Shown one piece after another: positions 10,566-21,190 of a DNA stretch of 64,000 nucleotides. The notes beneath the pieces are model-generated. The model was given only the letters and a program-made list of their open reading frames with translations. It searched no databases and had not been told where the DNA came from. Each line of letters opens with the position of its first letter. Positions within the stretch are counted from its first letter, which is position 1. This DNA comes from Meghimatium bilineatum (Eukaryota; Mollusca; Gastropoda; Stylommatophora; Philomycidae): positions 23,281,934 through 23,345,933 of the forward strand of contig CM067298.1 of assembly GCA_034231615.1 (NCBI GenBank). The letters are read 5' to 3'. Position numbers and translations under genes: made by a program.

Positions 10566-10867
10566 TTGATTATATATATATATATATATGCATGTGTGTG
10601 TGTTACTGCATGTGAGTAAGTTATATATGTATAATCTATATGTGTATATATCATAAAGCTACGTGGCGCTCTACATTTAACATAGAAAGCGTAGCATCTT
10701 GTGAATAAAAGAGAAATGCAGCAACTCAACAACGGAGAGTAGCTAGAAAGTCACGGGTAGATAAATAAAAACATCTGCAGTAGTCATCCCATGTCCACTT
10801 TGTCCAATAGTATTTGCAGCTATAATAGTTCGAGCAGACAGATAAATATAAATAAGGGAAATGAATC

Positions 10868-11345
10868 AATCAAGTGCCATGCCGAATGGCGTAGGCGATC
10901 ATATTTCTCTATAACTCTCTATCTCTTGTGTTATCAATAAGCTCGGTTGGTAAGCTTTTACCGTGCCACAATACAAGTCCATCTAGTAACTTTTCTCTTT
11001 GTCGTCCCCTATTTCTTCTCCCCTTGATATTTCCAGTGGTTATTAAGTGTTCAAGCTGTGTCCTTCTCAGCACATGCCCTAGAAACCTTGACTGTCTGCC
11101 TCTAATGTTTGACATAATTGATGTTTTTACGCCAGCATCAATGAGAACCTCTGCATTAGTTTTCTTAGCTGTCCATGGTATTTTCCTCATTCTTCTCAGA
11201 AACCACATTTATGTAGCCTCTAATTCGCTTTGAATTTGTTTGTGTACAGACCAAGCTTCACATCCATAAAAAAAGAATTGGTTCGATATAACATCTCAAC
11301 ACTCGAATTCGGGTCTGCATTGATAGTCTTCCAGAGCACATGGAA
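10868..11345 (-). pseudogene. LINE RT C-terminal and 3' end
   Basis: A 99-codon open frame carries MWFLRRMRKIPWTAKKTNAE, then SRFLGHVLRR and a GRQREKLLDGL block, and ends with RDREL near 10,909. The non-coding 3' end follows, with the word seen in other copies of this family (GCCATGCCGAATGGCGTAGG on the plus strand). It is the same family as 8,640-9,405 and 20,617-21,100. Confidence 0.8.
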
Positions 11346-11720
11346 GACAAAGGGGATGAAAGCTAATGCCAAATTGTACGATTAAATAATGAGACTAATA
11401 AACAAAACCAGCTTCATTGAAAATAGCTAAGAAAACCTCAGGATATGTACCTGAAATATACATCCTACTCATTGTCGAGATCAGTTTACAATGATTATAA
11501 AAACACAACAAAAATATTACTACTGTAGATTCAATTACCATATATATATATATATATAATAATCCTGAAGATTGGTCAGACAGATACTAGTCCTTGTGAG
11601 GACAACAAGTAGACTATACATGGATATAGCTGTCATAGCAAGATTGAATGGGGCGTGTGTGAAAATAAAATCAGTACCTTCATTAAGATTCTTCTTTAAA
11701 AGTGCTAGCAAATCCTATTC
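11346..11720. other. Unassigned stretch
   Basis: Apart from a short AT microsatellite at about 11,540-11,558, I recognise nothing here. Confidence 0.5.
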
Positions 11721-11724
11721 ATTA

Positions 11725-12005
11725 AGTAGATCCTGACCGTTCAGAAAGCACTAGCAAACTACTTAACGTATTTATATTGCCTAGAAAGTCACTACAGCCA
11801 AAAAATGTTGGGTTGTTGATGATGTCCATATCAACCCAGCATTTGTTCGCTGTAGTGACTTTCTAAGCAATATAAATACGTTAAGTAGTTTGCCATTGCT
11901 TCCTGAACGATCCGGATATACAATTGCATGCTGAAGGATTCGAACACGGTACCTTGGCCTTCATCGACGAGCTCTATACGAGGCAGCCACAGAAACGGAC
12001 AAGTA
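11725..12005 (-). mobile_element. Foldback copy of a tRNA-derived SINE
   Basis: Two arms of about 80-85 bp (about 11,725-11,808 and 11,838-11,925) are near-complementary around a short spacer. Both contain AACGTATTTATATTGC or its complement and the GTAGTGACTTTCTA word. Beyond the right arm, the minus strand carries a B-box-like GTGTTCGAATCC and a tRNA-like GTGGCTGCCTCG head at about 12,000. The same SINE occurs as a single-arm copy at 50,060-50,235. This copy appears to be two elements in inverted orientation. Confidence 0.6.
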
Positions 12006-12047
12006 GTTAGATTAACCTACACAAACCATTAGTATTCTCTATTCTTT

Positions 12048-12400
12048 TTTGTGAATTTGAAAGCTGGACACTCACTGGAGATACAGAAAAAGGGAAACCA
12101 GCGGTTGACCACCAGGGCTACGGACATGTGTTATAAATGTGTTTTCAAGACCATAAAACAAATGACAAATGTATTCGACGGAGGCAACATATCTGGACTA
12201 CCGTGTCAACGATAGAAAGCAATATTGACAGTGGGGAAGCGTCGTAAACTTTCGTTGTTTGAACGTGTAACAAAACACCATTTACTTTTAACGATTCTCC
12301 TACAAGGAACAGTTCAGGGTAGGAGAAAATGTAGAAAAAAGGACATTTAGACTTAATAACATCAAGGAATGACCAGGACGAGATTTGTGCTGAAGGTTTC
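12048..12400 (+). pseudogene. LINE RT C-terminal fragment, heavily decayed
   Basis: The three plus frames together show ESWTLTGDTEK, then KTNDK, then a block equivalent to GTVQGRRRKxRKK, and end near RNDQD. The order is that of the YGCESWTLT to GTVEGGRR region seen in RTE-like LINEs, also represented at 32,930-33,340. Frameshifts occur every 30 codons or so. Confidence 0.6.
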
Positions 12401-12564
12401 TATGTCAAATACTATGAAAAATAACGGGCTACGGACATACTGCTTATTATGATTATTATTATAAATATTATGTTTATTTAGACTTATGTTCTGTTAGCAA
12501 AATTGTCTGGATACAAAAAATACCTGTCTTAAATGGTGTAATTCATTAGAACAGACCAGAGTTC

Positions 12565-12640
12565 CTCAACTAGGTTCCCGCGGGAACCATGGAACTCGCC
12601 AATGTGCTGTGCACGCTAAAGTAAAATGAGCCTAGGGAAA
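12565..12640. mobile_element. Possible hAT MITE end with palindrome
   Basis: GAGTTCCTCAACTAGGTTCC leads into a perfect 16-bp palindrome, GGTTCCCGCGGGAACC. This resembles ends of non-autonomous hAT elements. No partner end was found. Confidence 0.3.
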
Positions 12641-13615
12641 ATACAAGCAAAATAAATTTGATTGTTTTTTTCCTAGACATTTCTTTTCTCAACCGCTGAT
12701 GTCAATTTTCAGCATTCTAGCAGCACCGACCTTGACAAATTTGCCAATAAACACGGGGATGTTACTGCTTCATTCTTCTCTTTTCCTTCTCCAACTTCTG
12801 TAGATTATCAGAATGTAGTCCAGATAACGGAATGCGCTGTATCATGGTTTCAGGGATAGTTGTTTTATTTCCTTCTCATTCACCATATGCGTGTCCCTGT
12901 GACAATAATTGTGTATATGTATGTCATTGGTACGTTAGATGTCTCTGCTGATAAATGTCTACCGTCTACAATGATTTTGTAACAGCGACATTATTTTTAC
13001 CGTTTCTTCTCTTTGTTCACAGTTTATCTTGTAATGTTCTTGAAAACACCTTAACATTGAAATTGTTTTGTATACTCAAGTTATATTTGTTTTTACTGAT
13101 ACCCTATAATCTGATATTCTCTATGTTCATTGTAAAGCTGGTGGACTTTTGTTTTTTTCGTAAGTACTAATACAGTTTTACATCAGTCCCACTTATTATT
13201 AAAGACGGCATTTCTGGTCTGTCAAAAAATATATTTCAAAAGAAACAATGGCTACTGTTCCGAATACAAATAATGTGTTATTATAACAGTTGATTTGACT
13301 ATGCTCTTAAGAAAATTCCGTACTGACACAAAGAACAAAACAATAATTAATTAATCTTTTTGCCTTCGATATGGCGCATGTCCAGTTTGTTATGTAGTTT
13401 CCCTAAATGATGTGTGTGTGTAAAGTTATATTCACTTTTGAAAATGAAAGTGACATTTTTATAATTATTGTGTTATTTATAATTTTGTGCATTTTCATTT
13501 TATGTATTACAATGTCTACATTAAAGAAGAGATAATACAAGGAAGCTTACATTAGTTATTGCTTCGCGGTTATTGAGAATAGCATGGATATAAAACACAA
13601 ATGATGATAGATATG
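12641..13615. other. AT-rich stretch with one dispersed repeat
   Basis: Near 12,780-12,860 the word AGTCCAGATAACGGAATGCG marks a partial copy of the repeat described at 16,490-16,670. The rest is AT-rich. One hydrophobic short frame (12,955-13,170) is compositional. Confidence 0.45.
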
Positions 13616-13619
13616 AAAA

Positions 13620-13996
13620 ATAAATTTTAAGGAGAATAGGAATGGCTAAAAGCACTGTCCATAAACATATGAAACTATTATAACATCCAACCAAATCTCA
13701 ATCAATCTAGAAATGAGAATTATAAAATGTTACATTTACTCTATACATTGATGATGACAATGATGGTGTTCCTTGATGGTGTTCCTCTTTCACAAGTGAA
13801 GATGAGCATGGCATTAAGACGGGTCAATAATTATTGTATGAGCGAGTGAATAAGAAACACTGGTAGCAATAGTGAATCTTCGTAAACCCCATGTGGTACG
13901 GGCATGTTATGAGATATCCCTCGATGATAAAATATTTTCTTCACGTAAAAATGAAGGGTGAAAGAAGACAAGGCGCATAGAAGAAGACATGGCTGA
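13620..13996 (+). pseudogene. LINE RT C-terminal fragment, 5' piece of a split element
   Basis: RRIGMAKSTVHKHMKLL is a decayed post-palm RT block. Further on, a GHVMR-like block is followed by KMKGERRQG and then the start of KTWL. At 13,996 the frame is cut by a 404-bp insertion; it resumes at 14,401. Confidence 0.6.
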
Positions 13997-14400
13997 TTCT
14001 TGATTAGAAACTCACCTCACAGCACTTGGGGCATTCCCATAAGTGCTCCGCCCTCTGTTCCAGCAGTCATCTGACTCGATGGTGTTTCAAGTCTAATGCC
14101 GCCAAAAACAGACGTCGACATCAGGGCACAACTCTGGCCCTTGCGACAGGTTTCTTTGTAGTTCCGCCCACCCACGCCGTGCCCGCCCTAGTTCAAGCAC
14201 AACGTCGTCCTGTCGGAACAACATGGTAACTGTTATCGAATGTTACGACTACGGGATTGTATAGATGACATGCCATGAGACTTCTATAAGAAGATAACCT
14301 CAATATTAAATCATGTCATCTATTAAGGTTTCTGTTGCATGGGTGGTTTGTCTAGTGAGCCATTGGTGAGACCCACAGACGCAATCTCATGCGCAAAAAT
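13997..14400. mobile_element. 404-bp element inserted in a LINE, 11-bp target duplication
   Basis: AGACATGGCTG stands at 13,986-13,996 and again at 14,401-14,411, exactly bracketing the insert. The insert begins ATTCTTGATTAG. Its left ~245 bp is shared with 59,632-59,880, and its right ~150 bp is shared with 5,785-5,905. An 11-bp target duplication fits retrotransposition better than hAT (8 bp) or Tc1 (TA). On the minus strand the left part can encode a Cys-rich peptide, best preserved in the 59,640 copy. The family is not known to me. Confidence 0.7.
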
Positions 14401-14562
14401 AGACATGGCTGGATACTATTAAGTACTGGACAGGATGTGAAGTTTCAAAACTTATCAAGATGGTAGAGGATAAAGATGCGTGGCGAATTGCATCTTACTT
14501 TCTATACAAATGTATCAATGTGACACCCCTACGACCATGACGGGTTGTGGTTTTTATTACTA
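14401..14562 (+). pseudogene. LINE 3' piece resuming after the insertion
   Basis: TWLDTIKYWTGCEVSKLIKM followed by VEDKDAWR and CINVTPLRP closely matches 33,195-33,340. It is the C-terminal end of the same RTE-like LINE whose 5' piece ends at 13,996. Confidence 0.75.
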
Positions 14563-15195
14563 TATTGTTATTATAACATTCACTGAAAGTTGCACTGAAT
14601 TAACGAAACGTTTCAATAATATAAACAACATTATCGGAAAGTTACAATGAGATTAACATTAACTGAAAATTACACTGAGACAAAGAACAACACTGCCTGA
14701 AATGTTACAAAGTTAACGACATAACGGACGCCAGGTGGTAATCTGTATTTCAAATAATCAAAGGAAAGAAAGATAACAAAGAAAATGTCTCATGTATCCG
14801 GTCAGTATTATCAAATGCGTTATTGTTATTTGATTATATCCGGCTGTGTGGCTTTGTTGGCGTTTTGCCTTATTCTAGGTTCTGATGAAACATTAGGGTG
14901 TTTTTTTCTGGTATTGCTTTTATACAGGCTACCTTGAGCCCAGACAGCGGGTTTAAATTCAATAGCGCTTCCAAAGATATATCGATCTGTCGAGTCACAA
15001 TCCTGTTTTATTTTATTTTTACCTCCACACCGGACTGGCGTCACTGAACCAGGGTCCCTAGTGACAGTCTCTATAATCAATGACATACTGAAAGGGGCGT
15101 TGAGAGCGATCAAAATGGCCACACATGATAACGATTCCCAAACTGTTCATTTTTACTGGTAACATACTTGATAAGTATTTAACACGTAATTTTAT
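14563..15195. other. Unassigned stretch with a 98-codon frame
   Basis: A minus-strand frame at 14,826-15,122 encodes 98 residues including TRDPGSVTPVRCGGKNK and SAIEFKPAVWAQGSLYKS. It is more GC-rich than the surroundings. I do not recognise it, and there is no promoter, splice or repeat evidence that makes it a gene. Confidence 0.3.
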
Positions 15196-15199
15196 ATGA

Positions 15200-16345
15200 G
15201 TCTCTTGTCATCCCTGTCATTGAATACACAGGCGCCACTAATAGCAACAGCGACACACAGATTGAGAGGCTGGAGAGAATCCAAAACGAAGCGATGCGAA
15301 TCATCCTTGGTTGCACAAAGGACACACCCTGCATAGCTATGAGATTTTATCCTTGATTTTCCGAGCATATCTCATAAAATTGAGATTTGCTGTGTGCCCG
15401 CGCATACCTCAGAGTGAGTTCTGGCATAGACCACCCACTACACAGCGCGCTCCCTCGAAGGGAAGCAGGCTCAAGAGAAGCAAATCATAGATGGGTCGGG
15501 TCGAGGATACCGTTAAACATATCTGCTCCTCAGAAGACATAACTCCTGGCGAGGAATAGATACCTATTCCTACTGGCTTTCACGGCGCATTCAAGACCGT
15601 CATTACACTCAATAGAGAGTGCAGGGAACACAGCCACATGAGCGTGGACGCCGAGGTTAAGGCACTAATATGCGAGAACACCGATGACATAGCTGTTGTA
15701 ATTTACAGGGACGGGTCGGTCATCGGTCACTATCAATGCGCATGGGCCTTTACTGCCAGATCAAAAGGAAGAACAGTATACGAACCAGTGATGCCTTTAC
15801 CACAACAACAAGCAGCCTAACAATGGAAGTATTCGTCGTAACGCAGTCAATTAACTAGCTGGAATCGCAAGCCTATTCCCATTCGTGCATATTAAGTGAC
15901 TCAATGAATATGATTCAGAAAGTCAAAACAGGTGATGTACGTAGGGAATGGGTGGAGTCATTACAGAGAGATAAAATCCGGGCATCACTACGAAAACTCA
16001 CGCTTATCTTTGTCCCCGGACACGCGGGCGTGGAGGGAAACGAACGGGCCGACCAATTAGCTAGCTTCGCCACCACATCAGATGGTCAGCCTATAGACCG
16101 AGCAGACATACTCATTGCTCTTCGTGTCCTCACGATCTGAGGATTTTGAGTTGAATGAGCATAAGTCAATATCGAGAATGCGGGATTTGGGAGTGAAGAT
16201 GGGCGTGGCCCGTAGTGAACTCGTGACAAAGAGCTCACGTAAAGCAGTGAACCAACATAGAACCGGAACCATCAGCCGTTATACCCTAAGAGATTTACTG
16301 AAGCGGAGATCTGAGCACCTGTTCGGCGTGCGAAGGGAATAACAA
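15200..16345 (+). pseudogene. I/R1-like LINE 3' half with RNase H
   Basis: The plus-strand frames give SDTQIERLERIQNEAMRIIL, then the linker FSEHISHK. The RNase H core opens at IYRDGSV (first catalytic Asp) with GHYQCAWAFTARSKGRTVYE, and its late block is FVPGHAGVEGNERADQLASF. The tail has RMRDLGVKMGVARSELVT and NQHRTGTISRYTLRDLLKRR. RNase H degrades the RNA strand of the cDNA hybrid in this LINE group. Several stops and frameshifts interrupt it, and the acidic residues between the two RNase H blocks are lost. The start matches the point from which the 36.4-39.4 kb minisatellite grew. Confidence 0.8.
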
Positions 16346-16489
16346 ACAGACCTAATACCTAATACTTGATAAGACTGCGTGATTTTGATCTTTTATATGG
16401 ATGTAATGTGATCGAAGCCAAAAACGTGTTGATTCAAGTTGCGAGGCGAGTGGCCGCTATCTGTGCTGACCTGATTAAAATCCTATTTC

Positions 16490-16670
16490 CTGCATTGTGA
16501 TTTGGAGATGTATTCTTCTTCTTCAGCATTTTCATTCTCAAACTCCCACTGGATCTTCTTTGCACGACCATGGTCCTACTAGATTTCCAGCATGATGTAG
16601 TCCAGAGAACGGATATGCGTTGTGTCGCCGTTTTATTTGCGCCAATAGCCCGACACACCCGTCTTCGGCG
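16490..16670. repeat. Dispersed SINE-like repeat (AGTCCAGAGAA family)
   Basis: TCTCAAACTCCCACTGGATC, AGTCCAGAGAACGGATATGC and GACACACCCG in this order recur at about 12,780, 43,195-43,335, 44,480-44,600, 51,285-51,590 and 60,270-60,555. The longest copies reach ~290 bp and end near a B-box-like word. It is probably a SINE family; the promoter boxes are too decayed to be sure. Confidence 0.55.
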
Positions 16671-16689
16671 GGAGGAGATGTATTCAAGA

Positions 16690-17390
16690 AAAGACGTCAT
16701 TGCACCCCGGACAAACCATTAGGTGCGAAGTTTCTTTCAGCAGATAGTGAAGAATATATATGGTTTCATTTGGGCTCTTGTTTCGTAAGCTTCTCACCCA
16801 TCCTCACTCTGTCTTCCTCCACCTACATTAATTTCCAATATTAAAGTTTCAGCAGTCTCAAATATAAAGGGCGGGGATGATAGATTGCTTCAATTGCCCC
16901 CTCCCCTTCCTAGCAAAGTGGGACATGATATTGCATACTAAGAAATATGCTTAACATTGGATGATTAAGCCCCCTCCTCGCCCCCTCCCGATTAACTTTT
17001 TTTCCTAAAAGTGACCATAAACCCAGAATATCTTTTAGACGGTTAATGAGTTTGCCTCTCTTTTTGAGAGGCGTGCCCCTTTCAACCAGCGGACAAAGTC
17101 CAATTTGGCTATATCAGTACACACTACCATAAAATATTAGAGGTAACAAAGGCCCCAAGGATTAGTTAGGTGAGAATATTTTTTCTCTTCTGTTTTTTTT
17201 AGCTAAACACCCTTTCCTCGTATGGCATATCAGAACTGCAAGCGATGTCAACATTTGAGAAGTTACATTATATCTTGATCTCTTCTTGGTTTAGTTACTA
17301 TGGCACGCTCCAATTTCTCGGATATCCTCTGACATTTCGGTTATTTATACATTATCAGAGTTTGACGAAAGATGAATTTGTAAAATCTGG
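16690..17390. other. Left part of the duplicated unit, no gene
   Basis: The stretch holds C-rich runs near 16,900-16,990 and no recognised coding sequence. It is repeated at 22,160-22,858. Confidence 0.5.
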
Positions 17391-17394
17391 GACT

Positions 17395-18105
17395 CAATCA
17401 TGACTCGAGAGTGTTATCGCCCTTTAAGTATGATAAAATGAAGGACGTAATCATGTCTCGAGATTTTTATTGTTCTCAAAGTATGATATAATTTGGGACT
17501 TAATCATGTCTGGGGACATTTATCGACAGGGCCGGTCTTAGGCCATTGGAACCTATGCGGCCGCAGTGGGCCCCGCACTTCATAGGCCCATAAATTCATA
17601 TTAGAATTTATTTTATTATCCTCTTCCCTATTCAGACTGGGCCCCGCGTAATCCGTTTTGCATTGGGCCCCGCAATTTTTAGGGTCGTCCCTGTTTATCG
17701 ATCACAGCGTATGATAATATTTTGGGCTTAATCATGCCTCGATAGAGTTATCATCCTCAAAGTATGGTAAAATGTCAGACTTAACCTAATCATGTCTCGT
17801 TATTCATTATCGCCCTCAAAATCTGATAAAATGTGAGACTTAGTCATGCCTCGAGATTGTTATTACCCTCAACGTGTGATTAAATGAGGCATTTAATCAT
17901 GTCTCGAGTATGTTATTGCCCTCAAAGTTGGATAAAATGTGAAACGTAATCATTCCTCGAAAGTGTTACCGCTCTCAAAGTATGATAAAATGTGGGACTT
18001 AATCAAATCACAAAATTGTTTCGCCCTCAATGTATGATAAAATGTGGAACTTAATCGTGTCTCGATATTCGTTGTCGCCCTCAAAGCATGGGATAATGTC
18101 AATAT
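17395..18105. repeat. Degenerate 53-bp tandem array, copy 1
   Basis: About ten diverged units contain GTATGATAAAATGTGGGACT, then TAATCATGTCTCGAGA and a TTATCGCCCTCAAA end. A hAT MITE interrupts the array. Confidence 0.75.
17527..17693. mobile_element. hAT MITE with 8-bp target duplication, copy 1
   Basis: The element runs from CAGGGCCGGTCTTAGG to AGGGTCGTCCCTG, giving imperfect inverted ends. TTTATCGA stands directly before it (17,519-17,526) and directly after it (17,694-17,701). An 8-bp duplication and a CAGGG terminus are the marks of the hAT superfamily. It is 167 bp long, GC-rich inside and without coding capacity, so it would have been mobilised by another hAT element. Confidence 0.85.
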
Positions 18106-18178
18106 AAAATTCTTAAGTAGTGAAGAAAAACTAATTCACTTAGTAATTAATGTAAGATAGAGATATGACATAATATCA

Positions 18179-18510
18179 TCACGTGATATATTCTTTCCAG
18201 ATCATTGTCTTTGTAATTGATGTCATGAACCCGACTCTATCATGTGCCAATCTGCCTGTCTCTCCCAATGATATCTTCATACAGTCTTTGATGTCATCTG
18301 TCCATCTCCTTCTAGGTCTACCTCTACTTCCTGAAATTCTGCCCTCTAATATGCGTCTTTCTATATCATTGTGTCTTTTTATATGTCCGAAATGTTTCAG
18401 TTTTCTACCTTTGCAGATATCTAGGCACATTATTCCGGTAGGTTGTCGGTTCTTTCGGGAAGGAAACCTGAATGTTGAGCACCAATATAAGAACATAACC
18501 ATTCTTGTCG
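18179..18510 (-). pseudogene. LINE RT C-terminal and 3' end, copy 1
   Basis: The minus strand has KLKHFGHIKRHNDIERRILE, then SGSRGRPRRRWTDDIKDCMK and a MIWKEYIT C-terminus at 18,179. It is the same family as 9,405-9,845 and 28,330-28,776. Upstream the frame runs into the 51-bp minisatellite, which adds 17-residue repeats that are not part of the protein. Confidence 0.8.
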
Positions 18511-18529
18511 GCCATTTTAACGAAGATGA

Positions 18530-18720
18530 AATAGATTTAACGTTAATCTTGAATTTAAATCTTGAGATGTAGATTTGTTGCAATATAGTTAATGTTAACT
18601 TGAATTTAAATCTTGAGATGTAGATATGTTGCAATAATGTTAATGTTAACTTGAATTTAAATCTTGAGATGTAGATATGTTGCAATATAGTTAACGTTCA
18701 TGTGTGTACATATAGTTAAC
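18530..18720. repeat. 51-bp minisatellite, about 3 units
   Basis: The unit contains AACTTGAATTTAAATCTTGA and TGTAGATATGTTGCAATA. Three units plus a partial are present here, against five in the second copy of the duplication. It lies between a LINE 5' piece and a different LINE 3' end. Confidence 0.9.
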
Positions 18721-18724
18721 TTGA

Positions 18725-20345
18725 AGTGAATTTTAATTTCTTTAATGGTGAGCTTTTCTGACACTTTTAATATTGATGGTCCCTCACATTGGTCATGCGT
18801 GTTTATTTCTGATCTACTGCTACCATCATACAATTCGTGTGTATACTCTGACCATTTATTATTTTCTTTTTGCTTATTATTATTTTACCATTTTTTGTTT
18901 CAAACAACTATTTGTTGATTTCTTTCTAATCCCTGTTAGTTCAGATATTTGTGTATATATAATGTGTGTCTTCTCTTTGTACCTCAAGTTCCTTGCACTT
19001 ATCATTCAGCCAGGTTTCTTTCTCAGTCTTGCATGTATGTTCAATTTCTTTATGTATTATTTTATATATAGCATGGTTTTCTTTGCTTTTTCATTGTATG
19101 TCCATGAAATATAAAATGTCTTCTGTCATCCATTTCTTCTTTGCTGTTCTCTTTATTTCTGGAATTTGTTTATTTTGATGTTTGTTGAATTGAATATTTT
19201 AAAATTTGCCATTGTGCATCTATACTGCCTATCGTTCTGCAGAATTGTATCTATTCTGTACAGAAATTCTGTTTCATTCATTTCTTTATTTGACTCAAGC
19301 ATTGTTAGGTCTAGCTTGGTATTTCTTTGAGCTCTCTTTAATTTCTTCAATCGTATTCTTAATTTTGCTATTACTGGGACATGATGGTCGCTATTGCAAC
19401 CTGCTCCTAGTCTTATTTTCACAGACAGCAAAGCTGTTTGAGATCGCTTGTATATTATTACGTAGTCAGTTTGATTGTGATAATTATTTCCAGGATTTTT
19501 CCGCGTCTAAAGACGTCTAGGGTGTTACTGAAAGATGGTGTTTTCAATGATAATGTTTTGTACCCTTGCCAATTCAATTAGTTTCTCTCCTCTATCATTT
19601 CTCTCTCCACTTTCACATCTTTTGTGAGATTTTCAACTCTTTCCTCTCCAGCCTTGGCGTTAAAATCTCCTAGTACTATAGTTAATTCCAGTTTGTTACA
19701 TTGTGCTAAATCCATATTAAGTTTTTTGTAATAATAATCACTTTCTTCTTATTTACTGTCTGCAGTTGGTGCATAGACTTGTATGATATTAATATCTACT
19801 ATTTTACCATTTAAAATGACTAGCAAAACACTATCTGATATTTCATGTATTGCCAGTGTTATATATCTTTCTTTATCCAGGATTATACGTACACCTTTCT
19901 CATATTTCTGTCCTCCTGAGTAAATTATTCTATATTCGTCTGAATATATTTCACCTGCACCAATCTTGTCTTGTTTCACATAATCCTAAGATGTTGACGT
20001 TCATTCTCTTCATTTTATTCTTGATGTTTTCCAGTTTGCCAACTTGCATGACTGTTCTCATATTTCATGTCACAATAACTATAGGTTTATATTGTGTGGT
20101 GTCTGCAGTCATCTACCAATCATATTTACACAGTGAACATGAGTTTATCAGATGGTTTATTAAGTGGGTTATAATGTTACATAACCCGGGAGTGTGTGTG
20201 AGAGCAGGACCGGGCAGTAGATTTTCTCACTATGATTCAAGTCTTCGCCATTCCCATTAAATGGTTTTTCCTTTGAAATTTTGCCCCCGACAATGTATTT
20301 TTATTGGTGCCGCCTGGTGCGGCTGAATCTCGCATCATTAACTGA
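18725..20345 (-). pseudogene. LINE 5' half with AP-like endonuclease, copy 1
   Basis: From ~20,345 downward the minus strand shows the upstream words AAPGGTNKNTLSG, then SHASWQTGK, then IGAGEIYSDEYRIIYSGGQK and VDINIIQVYAPTADSK (endonuclease middle). Next come GAGCNSDHHVPVIAKLRIRL (the catalytic Asp-His of the SDH motif) and a WMTED/WLNDKCKE linker toward the RT. It stops at about 18,725, before the RT domain, and the 51-bp minisatellite follows. Stops separate the open pieces at 19,749-19,979 and 19,153-19,431. The family is RTE-like, with endonuclease and RT in one ORF. The loss of the 3' half indicates a later deletion. Confidence 0.8.
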
Positions 20346-20580
20346 CGTTTCACATTTAACTCATTCAACACCTCTACATTAGTTTTTCTGGCAGTCCATG
20401 GCATTCTCAGCATTCTTCTGTAGAACCACATCTCTGTTGCCTCCAATCTCCCACTTTCCAGTTTGTTTATTGTCCAAGACTCGCACCCATATGTTAGTAT
20501 AGGGGTTATATAGCACTGCAGAACTCTCTTTCTCAACTCTAATGACAAGGTCTTATTACACAGTATATTTTTCATTTTTT
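20345..20580 (-). pseudogene. LINE RT piece, truncated, copy 1
   Basis: MKNILCNKTLSLELRKRVLQ, ITPILTYGCESWTINKLESG and EMWFYRRMLRMPWTARKTNV are the YGCESWT block of RTE-like LINEs. The protein stops being homologous at NELNVKRQ, where the 5' end of the next LINE begins. It is a near-duplicate of the start of 20,617-21,100. Confidence 0.8.
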
Positions 20581-20616
20581 ATCTGACCACTAGCGGCCCT
20601 TTATGTGAGCTCATCA

Positions 20617-21190
20617 TCAGGTGCCATGCCGGCTGGCGTAGGCGGTCATGGCTCTCCCCAGCTCTCTGTCCACAGTATTATGTATCAAAGTCGTTTTTAT
20701 TTCCTTGTCGTGCCAGGTTGTCAAACTGTCTAATATTTTCTCACGTTGTCGCCCACTGTATCTGCTGCCTTCAATTTTGCATGTTGTGATTATGTTCTCT
20801 AAACCTACCCGTCTCATGAAGTGGCCAAAAAAAGAAGATTGCCTTTTTCTTATATTGTTGATTAAGGTCCGTTTCCCATTTAACTCATTCAACACCTCTA
20901 CATTAGTTTTTCTGGCAGTCCATGGCATTCTCAGCATTCTTCTGTAGAACCACATCTCTGTTGCCTCCAATCTCCCACTTTCCAGTTTGTTTATTGTCCA
21001 AGACTCGCACCCATATGTTAGTATAGGGGTTATATAGCACTGCAGAACTCTATTTCTCACCTCTAATGACAAGGTCTTATTACACAGTATATTTTTCATT
21101 TTTTAGCTGACTACTACATTAATTAAATCTTGAAGGTCTTCCTCACTTTTTTCAATCATAACAGTGTCATCAGCATATCTCATTTTATTT
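20617..21190 (-). pseudogene. LINE RT from YADD to C-terminus, internally deleted, copy 1
   Basis: At 21,190-21,101 the minus strand reads KMRYADDTVMIEKSEEDLQD and LINVVVS, the RT catalytic block, then a stop. A 160-codon frame follows: the YGCESWT block, INNIRKRQSSFFGHFMRRVG, SGRQREKILDSL, and the C-terminus DRELGRAMTAYASRHGT at 20,617. A short TGATGA-type tail follows, as is usual for RTE elements. The segment between YADD and the YGCESWT block is deleted. The open frame is among the longest LINE frames in the window. Confidence 0.85.

Noticed and set aside
18179-18685. A 168-residue LINE protein with N-terminal 17-residue repeats
   Set aside because: The repeats are the 51-bp minisatellite read in frame by chance; in the second copy of the duplication a one-base change breaks the link.
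18773-19520. Plus-strand hydrophobic membrane proteins (also 24,345-25,092)
   Set aside because: They are antisense shadows of the minus-strand LINE endonuclease region.
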